From contig NZ_RRYD01000014.1 in assembly GCF_004010095.1 (NCBI RefSeq), forward strand, positions 1 to 64,000: a stretch of DNA of 64,000 nucleotides. Direction: 5' to 3'. Below are positions 46,375 to 55,860 of the stretch, piece after piece. This stretch comes from Lacticaseibacillus hulanensis (GTDB lineage: Bacteria > Bacillota > Bacilli > Lactobacillales > Lactobacillaceae). How positions within the stretch are numbered: the stretch's first letter is position 1; every line of letters starts with the position of its first letter. Below the pieces are notes generated by a model. It made no database searches. It was not told the DNA's origin and saw only the letters and a program-made list of their open reading frames with translations. A program made the translations under genes and the position numbers.

Positions 46375-46993
46375 GTGGGGCATTATGCGGTCAAAACACG
46401 CCAAAATGGCCGCAACCAAAGTTGTCCCCTACTGTTCACCAGTTTGCACGGGTTATCAACACTAGTTATACACACCGCGAGTATTTACCTCCCCAAATAT
46501 TGGGGTAAAGCACACGTTCGCGCCAAGATTTGGTGTGCAAAAAAATCAAGCCCAAATTGCAAAATTGCCGTTTATCCACAAGCAAAAATTATTCGTAAGC
46601 TGGTTGCAAGCGGGAGCAAATGCCCAGTCTACCGCGTTTTCCCAGCTGCATTTTCTAGAAAAAAAGTTTTTGTACACAGCTTATCCCAAGAAGTGGAAAA
46701 CTCCCTTAAACCCACTTATAAACACAATCCACAGACTTATCCACAGGCGGTAGATAGTTTTGTCCTCAGCGTTAATCCCCAGCCCTGAAAGCAAATCACG
46801 AACAAATCTCCGCTTTTTACCGTTTTAATTAACAAAAGTTCGGATTTTTCGCTTATTTTTGGATAGAAGGTTCTGAAAACGGTATTTTTAGGGGCGATTA
46901 GTTACTTCATCCCCGGTAAGAACACCACCAATACACCCTGTGGATACAAAAAGCGAGCTGACCGTGTGGCCAACTCGCTTTTGGACTTTTTAC
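46375..46993. other. gene-free DnaA-box cluster, origin-like
   Basis: An AT-rich stretch with three perfect TTATNCACA boxes: TTATACACA (46466-46474), TTATCCACA (46572-46580) and TTATCCACA (46737-46745). One-mismatch boxes are TTATCAACA (46453), TTATAAACA (46716) and, inverted, TGTGGATAC (46939). A very AT-rich segment follows at about 46820-46865. All but one box point the same way. No dnaA or dnaN is adjacent. Best read as a DnaA-binding locus (titration or regulatory site), or a relocated or relic origin. Confidence 0.7.
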
Positions 46994-48337
46994 TTAATTA
47001 GAACTATCCGACGTATCCAGCTGGGAGGTCGTCTGGGTGAGCTTAATGTTGACGGTCTTCTTGCTGCTACCACGGTAGTAGGTGACCTTCACCGTATCGC
47101 CAACTGCATGCTTGTACAGCTCGGTGTGCAGGTCGGCCATGTTCGAGACGTCATTGCCGTTAATGGCCACAATGACGTCGTACTTCTTGATTCCGGCTGC
47201 CCGGGCGATACTCTTGGTTGTGAAGCTTGCGACCACCACACCGCTTGTGACGGAGCTTGGCAGCTTCAGAACGCCAGACTGCTGATCAGCTGAAACCTGA
47301 TCGAGGTCCACGGCGGAAATGCCGAGTGCCGGCCGCACAACTTTACCGTTCGTCACGAGCTGGTTGATGATGGATACCACTTCATTGCTAGGAATGGCAA
47401 AGCCCATGCCCTCAATTGTGGCACTATCACTACTGCTCGAGGAGGAGCCAGACAGCTTCATCGAGTTAATCCCGATTATCTGGCCAGCCAGGTTAATTAG
47501 TGGACCACCGGAATTACCGTTGTTGATGGCCGCATCCGTTTGAATAACGGTTTGCTGACTCGTGGTTTGGCCCGTCGTCTCGTCGGTCGCGTTAACCGTC
47601 CGACTCTTGGCGGAAATAATCCCCTGGGTCACACTCGTCGCGTAGTCCGTCCCGAGTGGTGAGCCAATCGCCAGGACGGTTTGACCGGCAGATATCTTGC
47701 TTGAGTCACCGAAGCTAGCCGTTGCGGTTACCTTGGTGGACTTAATCTTGAGCACCGCCAAGTCGGTCACGGCATCCGCGCCGACCTTTGTCGCGGTCAA
47801 CTTGGTCCCGTCGCTTAAGATCACCTCGAGCTTATCTGAGCCGGAAATCACGTGGTTGTTGGTGACAACGTACGCATAATCACCGTCCTTCTTATAAATC
47901 ACCCCGGACCCTTCCGAGTATTCCGTCAGCGTCGAACTGGATGACCCGGAGTTGTCGCCCCGCCCCGATCCGAATAAATCGCCCCAGGCCCCATCATCTG
48001 AGGAACTCTGATTCTGGTAATTAATCACAGATACGACCGCGTTTTTCACCTTTTTAAACGCGGTTTGTGATGCATCGCTCTGCGTTACGGCCATGTTGGA
48101 CACCTTGGTCGCGCCGCCACTGTTGCTGGTCGTGGTGATGCCGACACCGCTGCCGCTGCGGGTGAGCGCGTAGTACGCCGCGCCCCCACCGGCGCCACCG
48201 CCAATCACGGCCGCAACAACTGCAACCAAAATAATCTTGCCCCACCCTTTTGGCTTGCGGGGTGGCTGCTGGTCCCCGTTGTTTAGTGGTTCTTCTGTGA
48301 ATTGATGTGTTTGGTTATCCATAATGTTCGTGGCCAA
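46994..48337 (-). CDS. htrA: HtrA/DegP-type membrane-anchored serine protease
   Basis: A 447-residue surface quality-control protease. One transmembrane anchor (about 35-58) follows a charged, proline-rich cytosolic tail. The trypsin-like domain has His162 (TNNHVI), Asp192 (VTDLAVL) and Ser276 (GNSGGP), and a PDZ domain spans about 340-430. A Ser/Gly-rich low-complexity insert is at 110-137. AAAGGAGG lies 12 nt before TTG 48337, so this non-ATG start is preferred; ATG 48322 is too far. A GTG 4 nt from the same site opens an overlapping 20-codon frame, possibly an upstream ORF. Confidence 0.95.
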   Translation of the reverse strand: MATNIMDNQTHQFTEEPLNNGDQQPPRKPKGWGKIILVAVVAAVIGGGAGGGAAYYALTRSGSGVGITTTSNSGGATKVSNMAVTQSDASQTAFKKVKNAVVSVINYQNQSSSDDGAWGDLFGSGRGDNSGSSSSTLTEYSEGSGVIYKKDGDYAYVVTNNHVISGSDKLEVILSDGTKLTATKVGADAVTDLAVLKIKSTKVTATASFGDSSKISAGQTVLAIGSPLGTDYATSVTQGIISAKSRTVNATDETTGQTTSQQTVIQTDAAINNGNSGGPLINLAGQIIGINSMKLSGSSSSSSDSATIEGMGFAIPSNEVVSIINQLVTNGKVVRPALGISAVDLDQVSADQQSGVLKLPSSVTSGVVVASFTTKSIARAAGIKKYDVIVAINGNDVSNMADLHTELYKHAVGDTVKVTYYRGSSKKTVNIKLTQTTSQLDTSDSSN

Positions 48338-48618
48338 AACGCCACCGATCCTCCTTTACGGTACAGACGCAAAGCGCCCGCAGACTTTAATATTGGAAGC
48401 ATCTCCACTTCCTGATAATTCTATAATATCGATGGAATGTGACCAAAGTGTGATGAACCCAGTAAGGTTTTAGTACGCTTTCTACATAATTAGCATAACA
48501 TTTTGCCTCACCCAAAATGTTGCCCGCACCAACTATTTACCAACATTTTACAGAGCCGGCCGGATGCGTTAAGCCTTGCTCGACCGTCAGCACCTTAGCC
48601 CTGCACTTTTAGGCCACA
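48338..48618. other. htrA promoter region
   Basis: About 280 nt without a gene between the unknown protein's terminator and htrA. AT-rich tracts suggest a promoter near 48420-48490 but I cannot fix its elements. Confidence 0.4.
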
Positions 48619-48666
48619 CAAAAAAACCAGACGGGACAGATTGGTTAAATCTGTTCCCATCTGGGG
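48619..48666 (-). terminator. terminator of the unknown gene 48673-49434
   Basis: Stem CCAGATGGGAACAGATT/AATCTGTCCCGTCTGG on the minus strand with a run of six or more T. Confidence 0.9.
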
Positions 48667-48672
48667 CGTTAA

Positions 48673-49434
48673 TTACTGAGTGAGACCGATCTTGAACCGC
48701 ATCATGGTGTTCTTGGCGTCGCGTGCCTGCCGCGCAGTCTTGGCCGCTGTTGGGCTGGCGGAGCGAATCTCGTTACCCTCGTGATCGTGGTAGATGAGCA
48801 ATTCCTGTGGCACGGGAATCCAGCGCGTTACGTCGAGGTCGACGTCAAAGCTCTTGGAGTAGATGGTGCCGCTGATTGGCATGCCAATGTCCCCACTGGT
48901 GCTGATGCGCACCGTGAATGGCTTGTCAGGGCCGAAATCGGGCTCGGCTGGGGCCTTACTGAAGTCCGCCTCGTCGCCAAACTGCTTTTCAAAGCGGGCG
49001 TACTGCGTGCCATCGATACCGACAAACACCGCTTCAGAAATGGCTGACAGGTAGACGCTCGTTATTTCATAACCCCAAGACTGCATGTAGCTAACCGCGT
49101 AAAAGACCCGGTCCAGCAGCTGCTCGAACTGACCACGCCGGTACATCAGCTTGGTGACCCGAAGCATCAGGTCGATGTTCAGGTACTCACTGACGGCACT
49201 TTCGTTGTGTTCTTCATAGAAACGGCACGCCTCATCGTAGGTCAGCGTGCGGAAATTCGTTTCGAAGAACTTCGGGTGTGCTTCCTTAAAGACGTTCAAC
49301 TTATCGCGGTTGCCCCAGTATGTGACGTGGCTCAAACGCCGCACGTCCTTGATAACGTCCTTTTGCGCTGCTTGGACAACGTTATCAACTTCGCGCCAGT
49401 TCTCGAAATCCGAATATTTCAGCAAACCTGCCAT
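48673..49434 (-). CDS. protein of unknown function between walJ and htrA
   Basis: A 253-residue soluble protein I cannot assign. It is rich in aromatic and charged residues; the first half looks helical (DNVVQAAQKDVIKDVRRLSH), and the second half has a beta-rich stretch with FTVRISTSGDIGMPISGTIYSKSFDVDLD. No signal peptide, membrane helix or catalytic motif. AAGGGACG 7 nt upstream fixes ATG 49434. It has its own terminator and sits in a place where relatives run directly from walJ to htrA. Confidence 0.65.
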   Translation of the reverse strand: MAGLLKYSDFENWREVDNVVQAAQKDVIKDVRRLSHVTYWGNRDKLNVFKEAHPKFFETNFRTLTYDEACRFYEEHNESAVSEYLNIDLMLRVTKLMYRRGQFEQLLDRVFYAVSYMQSWGYEITSVYLSAISEAVFVGIDGTQYARFEKQFGDEADFSKAPAEPDFGPDKPFTVRISTSGDIGMPISGTIYSKSFDVDLDVTRWIPVPQELLIYHDHEGNEIRSASPTAAKTARQARDAKNTMMRFKIGLTQ

Positions 49435-49662
49435 GAAAATTCGTCCCTTCTCCGTGTTATTTAATGTCTCAACCGTATACAAATTATTCAATTACATTAT
49501 AACAGAGTCGCGGTATAAGCCCAAAGAAAAAGTAATGTTAAATCTTCAATGACGCAAAATTTGCAAGCAGACGTTATCACTAAATTTGTCATATAATTAC
49601 CGCCAAGATTAACTAATTGCTAGCAATTACGCGTTCTGTTAAACGAGCAATTAAAGTGCGGT

Positions 49663-49697
49663 ACAAAAAAACCGTCCGGCAGACGGACGGTTTTTGA
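49663..49697 (-). terminator. terminator of the wal operon
   Basis: ACCGTCCG/CGGACGGT stem with seven T on the minus strand, after walJ. Confidence 0.9.
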
Positions 49698-49709
49698 TTC
49701 ACGATTAAT

Positions 49710-50501
49710 TTAGACGACAAAGAGCGGCTGTGCATGTTCGCGCTCCGTGTCGAGCACGTCGAAATCATGCCCAACACCTAAGCCTTCTTGCTGCAACATC
49801 TGCGCAACGGTCATGTGCGCGAGCGGCCGCGTATTGTTGTGCGCGGAACGGTGGCCGAGATAAACCCGCTTCGTACGCGGACCAATCACGTCCAGAAGTG
49901 TGTTGGCCCCATCCTCATTGGACAAGTGCCCGTAATCGGACAGGATTCGTTGCTTCAGGCTCCACGGGTACGGGCCCTCCCGCAGCATTTCGATATCGTG
50001 GTTCGCTTCCATAATGTATGCGTCCGAATCACGAATGGTCCCGGCCAGCCGGTCAGAAACATAGCCCGTATCGGTTAGAATCGTAAACGCCCGGTCATCG
50101 TGGTGGAACTGGTAGAACTGCGGTTCAGCTGCATCGTGGGACACAGCAAAACTTTCGATGTCCAAATCATCTAACGACAACGTGGTGCCCCGCTTGAAGA
50201 TGTGGAGTTGATCGTATGGCAGAATCCCAACGCTCTTTGGCAGGTGGGCAAACGTGCCCTCGTTCGCGTAAATATTGAGGTTGTGGTACCGCCGCGCCAG
50301 AACGCCCACACCAGCCACGTGATCACTGTGTTCATGCGTGATGAAGAGGCTGTCCACGTCGTCCAAACTGCGGCCAACGCTTGCCAGCAACTCAGCCATT
50401 TTCTTCCCAGAAAAACCGGCATCAACCAGCACCTTGTGTTTCGGTGTCTCAATGTATGTTGCGTTGCCCGTGCTGGAACTGGCCAGTACACTAACGCGCA
50501 T
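49710..50501 (-). CDS. walJ: WalJ/YycJ metallo-beta-lactamase-fold exonuclease
   Basis: A 263-residue MBL-fold protein. Metal ligands are in THEHSDHVAG (HxHxDH), VSHDA, LTDTG and the late GHRSAHNN. ASSSTGNATYIE is the family start. YycJ has 5'-to-3' exonuclease activity linked to mismatch repair and replication-cell wall coordination. AGGAAG 8 nt upstream fixes ATG 50501. Separated from walI by 142 nt. Confidence 0.93.
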   Translation of the reverse strand: MRVSVLASSSTGNATYIETPKHKVLVDAGFSGKKMAELLASVGRSLDDVDSLFITHEHSDHVAGVGVLARRYHNLNIYANEGTFAHLPKSVGILPYDQLHIFKRGTTLSLDDLDIESFAVSHDAAEPQFYQFHHDDRAFTILTDTGYVSDRLAGTIRDSDAYIMEANHDIEMLREGPYPWSLKQRILSDYGHLSNEDGANTLLDVIGPRTKRVYLGHRSAHNNTRPLAHMTVAQMLQQEGLGVGHDFDVLDTEREHAQPLFVV

Positions 50502-50643
50502 GCCAAAATCTTCCTGCTCCAAACTGCCACTACCTTCCTTAATCTATAGCTTCGATTCTACCCCATTATTCTAAGGGTTGCATTAAAGCGGCACGAACAA
50601 GACGGCCGGGTAATCCCCAAAGTGGAATCCCCCAACCTCATTG

Positions 50644-51453
50644 TTAATGCGTCTTGATGACCGCCTTGGTAATGGCGTTAATCCGCTTAATGGACACGCT
50701 CTTGGAGTTCTTGCTCTCGATACCAACGAAATACGCGGGAATGTACACCGTGCTCCCCTTGGCGTCGAGCAACCACGTGTACCCCTTGTTAATCCAGATG
50801 ACACGGGAGTTCGCGACAATTTCGTTGCTCTGGTACAGCGTCGTGACGGCCTCGCGCTCACTAATGACGGTCTCGTCATTGCGCATCGTCAGCAACTTGT
50901 CGACGTAAGTTTGGGTGTAGCCAGTGAGTTTACCATCGTGGACGGTCAGGATTAGCTGGCCGCGATCATCAAGGAGCAGCCGGCCGTTAACCTTTTGCGC
51001 AAAAACATAACTCGTGTCCGTACTTAGGTATTTCTGGTACACATATTCGTGACCGTACAGTACATTCGCGCTGCTTTGCACCCAGTCGGTCAGCTGCGTG
51101 GCAACATTATCGTCCTTGCGCAGCGTCAGTGGATTGTTCAGCGTTGCGTCCAGCGTGACGTAAGCGCCCTTGTTGACGTTGATTGATTGGTCACCAGACT
51201 TGGCCACCTGCATGTAGTGGTCCGCCAAATCGTTGTTGCCGCGGCTAGCAAGGTACGCGCCGGTGCTGGTCTTCGTCGATAACTCGGGCAGGGCAATGTC
51301 GTCATCCTTGATATCACGCATGACCTGATTCGTCCCGCCGGTGGTTCCGGTGCTCAAGTACACCCGCTGATTTTGGGCCATACTCCAGCCAAGGAAAATG
51401 TCGAGTGCAACAAATACGACTAAGAAAATCCATTCAATTCGGCGAAAATCCAT
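50644..51453 (-). CDS. walI: WalI/YycI regulator of WalK
   Basis: A 269-residue membrane-anchored extracellular protein. One N-terminal helix (IEWIFLVVFVALDIFLGWSM) follows MDFRR, then the YycI beta-rich domain with FAQKVNGRLLLDDRGQLILTV and a C-terminal repeat of the same kind. With WalH it forms a ternary complex that tunes WalK. GGAGGG 6 nt upstream; 24 nt after walH. Confidence 0.9.
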   Translation of the reverse strand: MDFRRIEWIFLVVFVALDIFLGWSMAQNQRVYLSTGTTGGTNQVMRDIKDDDIALPELSTKTSTGAYLASRGNNDLADHYMQVAKSGDQSINVNKGAYVTLDATLNNPLTLRKDDNVATQLTDWVQSSANVLYGHEYVYQKYLSTDTSYVFAQKVNGRLLLDDRGQLILTVHDGKLTGYTQTYVDKLLTMRNDETVISEREAVTTLYQSNEIVANSRVIWINKGYTWLLDAKGSTVYIPAYFVGIESKNSKSVSIKRINAITKAVIKTH

Positions 51454-51477
51454 AGCAATCCCTCCTTCCCGTCTCCG

Positions 51478-52884
51478 TTACCGCGTGTTCGCGGCCGAGC
51501 TGTCCATGGCCTTGCTGCGGCCACCAGCAGGCGTAACCTCGCTCACTTTCGCCTTAATCGTAGCTTCCGTGATTGTGCCATCCATGATGCTTGCGTAGTC
51601 ATAATAGGTCCCGTTTAGACGCACATAATAGGTTGGCACCAGGTCGATAACCAGAGAACTATCATCGTCTTTTTCCCACTTGTAACCAGGCTGCACATCG
51701 TCAATCTGGCCGTTCGTGAAGCCCTTGGCCCGCACGTTAGCTAGAACCGTTGAGGTCGAAGCCAGCTTAACCGGGTTTTCCCTAGTTGGTACGGGAACGG
51801 ACAAATTATCACCAGAAAAATCAATGGTCAAACTGCCATCGGTGCGTGTCACTTCGACAGTTCCGCTCATTGTCTGGTTGAACACCGGTAGTCCGTCCAC
51901 GTACGTACGGAACGTCACCGCTTTTGCGCTCGTGTCGTAGTGGGTAAACCGCACGCCATCAACACTGGTTGGTTGTAGCTGCATCATCTGCGTGTACGCA
52001 TCACTTAGCACTGACTTCCGCGTTTTCTTGGGGCCGTCAGTTGCAAAGTTTTCGTACTGCATCTGGCTGTCGTTTCGATCCGCAATCAGCCGCTGATTAT
52101 TGTTGTTAACGGTGTAGAAGGTTTGGTCGCCCACCTGCTTGGAGTCCACCGCGCTGGTAGACTTGTTGCCCAGTAGTGCGGCGACAAAGTGGTTGGCGCC
52201 TTGCTGGTCCACCAGGTAAGCGAACGGCTGCATCGCCAAGCCGTCGGGATACAGGGCGACCTCGCGCCCGTTCATCCGGCTTTCCACCACGGTGAAGGAG
52301 GTGCTGGCCTTGTTGATTGCCCGGTTAATTTTGCCGTAGTCCGGCGTCTTGGCAAAGCTCAGCCTGCGGACGGTGCGGTTATTATCGTTGACGAGGTCGA
52401 CCTTTTCGTGCCGCATGTCAATGACAATCCGGGTGAACTCGAACTCACCGCCCCGATTTTTAGCTGACTTGGTGAAGAAAAGGCTGTTAAACAGGTGCCA
52501 GCTCATCCTGTCGGTGTACACGAGCTGCACGGTGTTGTCCTGAGTCAGCAGCGCGTCATAGGCACTCACGGTCAGCGCGCGGCTGCCACCAACACGATTA
52601 ATCTGCGCAGATTGCATCGCTTTGTGCACCCGCACCGCCATATCCGTGTCATTATTTACCAGCAGCTTTTTGGCGCCGTTCTTCTGTTGGTACACCGCCA
52701 CTGGCAGGAAGACTTCATCCTTATTTTTTTGACTTGTGGTGTGCGTGGTTGTTTTGACTGCCACATCGGTCGTCGCCCGGTGTTCCAAGTGGGCCGGGTT
52801 GAACCAGATAATCCAGGTAAAAATCAGGCTGATTGCAACCAAGATAATCAGCGCAACCCGGAGGCAAATATCTTTAGCCTTCAT
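51478..52884 (-). CDS. walH: WalH/YycH regulator of WalK
   Basis: A 468-residue protein with one N-terminal transmembrane helix (ICLRVALIILVAISLIFTWI) and an extracellular YycH domain (WYYNPxx-like IIWFNPAHLEH start, then about 430 residues of mixed folds). It restrains WalK signalling in relatives. The start ATG 52884 has GGAGG 9 nt upstream and overlaps the walK stop by 11 nt; the frame to 53028 is not supported. Confidence 0.9.
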   Translation of the reverse strand: MKAKDICLRVALIILVAISLIFTWIIWFNPAHLEHRATTDVAVKTTTHTTSQKNKDEVFLPVAVYQQKNGAKKLLVNNDTDMAVRVHKAMQSAQINRVGGSRALTVSAYDALLTQDNTVQLVYTDRMSWHLFNSLFFTKSAKNRGGEFEFTRIVIDMRHEKVDLVNDNNRTVRRLSFAKTPDYGKINRAINKASTSFTVVESRMNGREVALYPDGLAMQPFAYLVDQQGANHFVAALLGNKSTSAVDSKQVGDQTFYTVNNNNQRLIADRNDSQMQYENFATDGPKKTRKSVLSDAYTQMMQLQPTSVDGVRFTHYDTSAKAVTFRTYVDGLPVFNQTMSGTVEVTRTDGSLTIDFSGDNLSVPVPTRENPVKLASTSTVLANVRAKGFTNGQIDDVQPGYKWEKDDDSSLVIDLVPTYYVRLNGTYYDYASIMDGTITEATIKAKVSEVTPAGGRSKAMDSSAANTR

Positions 52885-54775
52885 CCCATTCATCCTCCGA
52901 ATCCATTGGTTCATAAGGCAAGGAAATGTAGAACGTGCTCCCCTTGCCTTCCTGTGAGTCAACCCAGATACGACCACCAAGGGCCTCGACGACTTCCTTA
53001 GAAATCGCGAGCCCAAGTCCGGTCCCACCCTGCTTCCGGCTGCGGGCCTTGTCTACCCGGTAGAACCGGTCGAAAACGTGGTTGATGTCCTTGGCCGGAA
53101 TCCCCAGCCCCTGGTCGGTAATCGAAAGAATCACGTGGTTGTGGGTTTCCAGCAGCCGTGCGGTAATCACACCACCATCAGGCGAGTACTTAATCGCGTT
53201 GTTCATGATGTTGTCGACCACCTGCATGAACTTGTCCTGGTCGATTTCGACCCACAAGTCGCGCTTGGTGATTTCACGGCGAATCGAGTAATGCTTCTTT
53301 TCCTCTTCGTGCAGGTGCTTGGTCTCGCCAGTGTGTTCGTTGTCCGTCTTCAGCATCATGTCGAACCGATCAAGGATATAGTTGAAGAACTCGTTCATGT
53401 TGACGGTTTCCTTGTCAATCTTCGTCGTCCCTGAATCCAGTCTGGACAAGGCGAGGAGGTCGTTAATCATGCGAATCATCCGGTCGGTTTCCTCGGCCGT
53501 GACGTTCAAGAAGCGCGGTGCAAGCTTAGGATCCTGCCACGCCCCATCGTTCAGCGCCTCAATGTAGGACCGCACCGACGTTAGCGGCGTCCGCAACTCG
53601 TGCGAGACGTTCGAAACAAACTGCCGTTGCTCACGCTCACTGCGCTGCTGTTCAGTAACGTCGTGCAGCACGGCAACAATCCCGCTGATAAAGCCCGTTT
53701 CCCGCTGAATTAGTGAAAAGTCGGCGCGCAGAATCATCTCGTGGTGTTCTTCGGTCTCAAAGGTGAGCAACAGTTCCTTTTGGCTCTCGAGCAAATCACG
53801 CAGGTTGTAATCGTTGCTAATCTTCAGCAACTTCAAGATTGAAACCCCGATGGCAGATTCATCGGTGAGGTGGAGGAAATTCAGCGCTGTTTCGTTAATG
53901 ATAATGACGTTCCCACGCCGGTCGGTCGCGATAACCCCATCCGTCATGTGGGCGAGCACCGAGTCCAGCCGCCGTCGTTCAGCCTCACTGGCCTCCTGTG
54001 CCTCTTCCACGCGCACGGAAAGATTGTTAACCGCTACGGCCAACTGCCCTAGTTCGTCCTGCCCGTAAATCTTAACCTGCCCGGAGTAGTCCCCGCGGGC
54101 CATGCGAATGGCTTGTTGCTTCATCGCGTCAATTGGCTGGGTTATTGCCCGGGAAATAACAATGGAAATGACCATGCTCAAAAAGCCTGCAAGCACCGAT
54201 GCAATCAGGAAAATACGGATGATGCTGTTCAGGTTATCGTACACGGAATCCATGCTGGCCTTGATGTAGATAGCACCAATAACGTTGCTGTCGTCCCCCG
54301 TGGAATTGGTATTCTTGAGGGGGATTACCTTGGTGTAATTAGAGCTGCCGCTATTGCCGTCATAGGTGAAACCTTCATACGTTTGCCCGGTGTAAAGGGT
54401 GTTTTTAACCTGGGTAATAGTGCTTTTTTGGCCAACGTCGTCCTGCGCGTTAACGTTGCTGTCCCCACGCACGGTCCCCTTCACGTCGACAACCTGAATG
54501 TCCGCGGAGTTGGCGATGCTGGATTCACTTAACAAATTACGAATGTCCGCGTTGGCACTCGTCGAATCCTTTTTGGTTAAATCAACGGCCAGCTGGTCCT
54601 GAATGTAATTCTCGATGGTAATGCGGCTCTTAAAGCTATCAACGTTTTGCTGCTCCAACTGCTTAACAAAATACGCCCCGATTAACTCCACGGTAATCAG
54701 AACGAGCAGCACGAACACAATCGCAATTTTGAAGTTGATTGATTGGAAGAACCGAATTTTCTTATTCAATCTCAA
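52874..54775 (-). CDS. walK: WalK sensor histidine kinase
   Basis: A 633-residue essential cell-wall sensor kinase. Transmembrane helices at about 16-36 and 184-207 bracket an extracellular PAS-like domain. HAMP follows at about 208-260, then a PAS domain (about 265-375), HisKA with His392 in SNVSHELRTPLTS, and HATPase with NNAIKYSPDGG, ITDQGLGIP and GGTGLGLAI. Starts with TTG (54775 or 54769; AGGGG 3 or 9 nt upstream); no ATG is available. A hairpin separates it from walR. Confidence 0.95.
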   Translation of the reverse strand: MRLNKKIRFFQSINFKIAIVFVLLVLITVELIGAYFVKQLEQQNVDSFKSRITIENYIQDQLAVDLTKKDSTSANADIRNLLSESSIANSADIQVVDVKGTVRGDSNVNAQDDVGQKSTITQVKNTLYTGQTYEGFTYDGNSGSSNYTKVIPLKNTNSTGDDSNVIGAIYIKASMDSVYDNLNSIIRIFLIASVLAGFLSMVISIVISRAITQPIDAMKQQAIRMARGDYSGQVKIYGQDELGQLAVAVNNLSVRVEEAQEASEAERRRLDSVLAHMTDGVIATDRRGNVIIINETALNFLHLTDESAIGVSILKLLKISNDYNLRDLLESQKELLLTFETEEHHEMILRADFSLIQRETGFISGIVAVLHDVTEQQRSEREQRQFVSNVSHELRTPLTSVRSYIEALNDGAWQDPKLAPRFLNVTAEETDRMIRMINDLLALSRLDSGTTKIDKETVNMNEFFNYILDRFDMMLKTDNEHTGETKHLHEEEKKHYSIRREITKRDLWVEIDQDKFMQVVDNIMNNAIKYSPDGGVITARLLETHNHVILSITDQGLGIPAKDINHVFDRFYRVDKARSRKQGGTGLGLAISKEVVEALGGRIWVDSQEGKGSTFYISLPYEPMDSEDEWDEG

Positions 54776-54872
54776 TTTCCCCTAGTAGGCTGGCACGCAA
54801 GATAAATCATGCACGTGCCAACTTCCATTAAATCCAAGTCACTTATTGAAGATGCAAATATTGATATCAACA

Positions 54873-54925
54873 AATAACCCGGGCAACATTCCCCCCCGAA
54901 CCTGGGAGTGTTGTCCGGGTTACAC
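54873..54925 (-). terminator. strong hairpin between walR and walK
   Basis: AACCCGG.CAACA / TGTTG.CCGGGTT stem with a C/G-rich 20-nt loop. The downstream U-tract on the minus strand is poor (TTATTTG), so it may be a partial terminator or processing site within the wal transcript. Confidence 0.6.
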
Positions 54926-55639
54926 TTATTTCTGATCATTTTCAGGGTTGCGCAGGTAATAACCCACGCCGCGCCGGGTAATCAACCATTCAGGGGTCGA
55001 TGGGCTATCTTCAATCTTCTCCCGCAGACGCCGAACCGTTACGTCAACCGTCCGCACATCACCAAAGTAGTCATAACCCCAAACGGTCTGGAGCAGGTGC
55101 TCCCGGGTCATCACTTGAGTCAGGTGTCGTGCCAGGTAGTGCAGCAATTCGAACTCACGGTGCGTGAGCTCAATGTTCACGCCGCGCTTGGTGACCGTGT
55201 ACGCATCGGGGTGAATGACCAAATCGCCAACCGTCAAATCCTGTGTTGGGGTCGTGGCCTCCGCAACCTTTTCGGTATCACTGCGGCGCAAGTTAGCCTT
55301 GACCCGCGCGACGAGTTCACGGTTTGAAAACGGCTTGGTCACATAATCATCGGCACCGAGCTCAAGGCCCAGCACTTTATCGATTTCGCTATCCTTCGCC
55401 GTCAACATGATAATTGGTGTGTCGTTGTCCTTGCGAATCCGCCGTGCAACTTCCAGACCATCGATTTTTGGCAACATCAAATCAAGGAGCACCAAATCAG
55501 GATGCTCGTCGTTGTACTGGCTCAGGGCTTCTTCACCGTCGAACGCGGTGACCACCGTGTAGCCTTCTTTTTCGAGGTTGAATTTGACGATATCCGAAAT
55601 CGGTTTTTCATCGTCAACTACTAGTATTTTCTTAGCCAT
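54926..55639 (-). CDS. walR: WalR response regulator
   Basis: A 237-residue OmpR/PhoB-type regulator of cell-wall hydrolases. Receiver domain: [14 protein letters not shown] with the acidic pair, phospho-acceptor Asp53 ([11 protein letters not shown]), Thr in MLTAKD and Lys in VTKPFS. The winged-helix domain has [13 protein letters not shown] and [19 protein letters not shown] 6 nt upstream fixes ATG 55639. First gene of the wal locus. Confidence 0.97.
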   Translation of the reverse strand: MAKKILVVDDEKPISDIVKFNLEKEGYTVVTAFDGEEALSQYNDEHPDLVLLDLMLPKIDGLEVARRIRKDNDTPIIMLTAKDSEIDKVLGLELGADDYVTKPFSNRELVARVKANLRRSDTEKVAEATTPTQDLTVGDLVIHPDAYTVTKRGVNIELTHREFELLHYLARHLTQVMTREHLLQTVWGYDYFGDVRTVDVTVRRLREKIEDSPSTPEWLITRRGVGYYLRNPENDQK

Positions 55640-55786
55640 ACTTTTCCCTCCATTAATGGGGTTCCGCCTTATATTATACTTGTTAATCCGACTAGTAGCA
55701 AAGCATCTGCGAAAGCGGAACCAAAAAAGTGGCTTAATTTCCAAAAAATGCGTCAAGCAAAAGGATATTGAACCGTCTGCGTAAAC

Positions 55787-55832
55787 AAAAATGGCACCAA
55801 CACCTAACTTATGGCATTGGTACCATTTTCAT
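55787..55832 (-). terminator. terminator after DUF956 gene
   Basis: AAAATGGTACCAA/TTGGTGCCATTTT stem with T tail on the minus strand. Confidence 0.85.
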
Positions 55833-55860
55833 TTAGACTAAGCGGCAATTCGTCGCCAAG

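Noticed and set aside
46375-46788. Open frame of 137 codons (and a 72-codon frame) inside the DnaA-box region
   Set aside because: No ribosome binding site, low-complexity composition dictated by TTATCCACA motifs, no recognisable domain.
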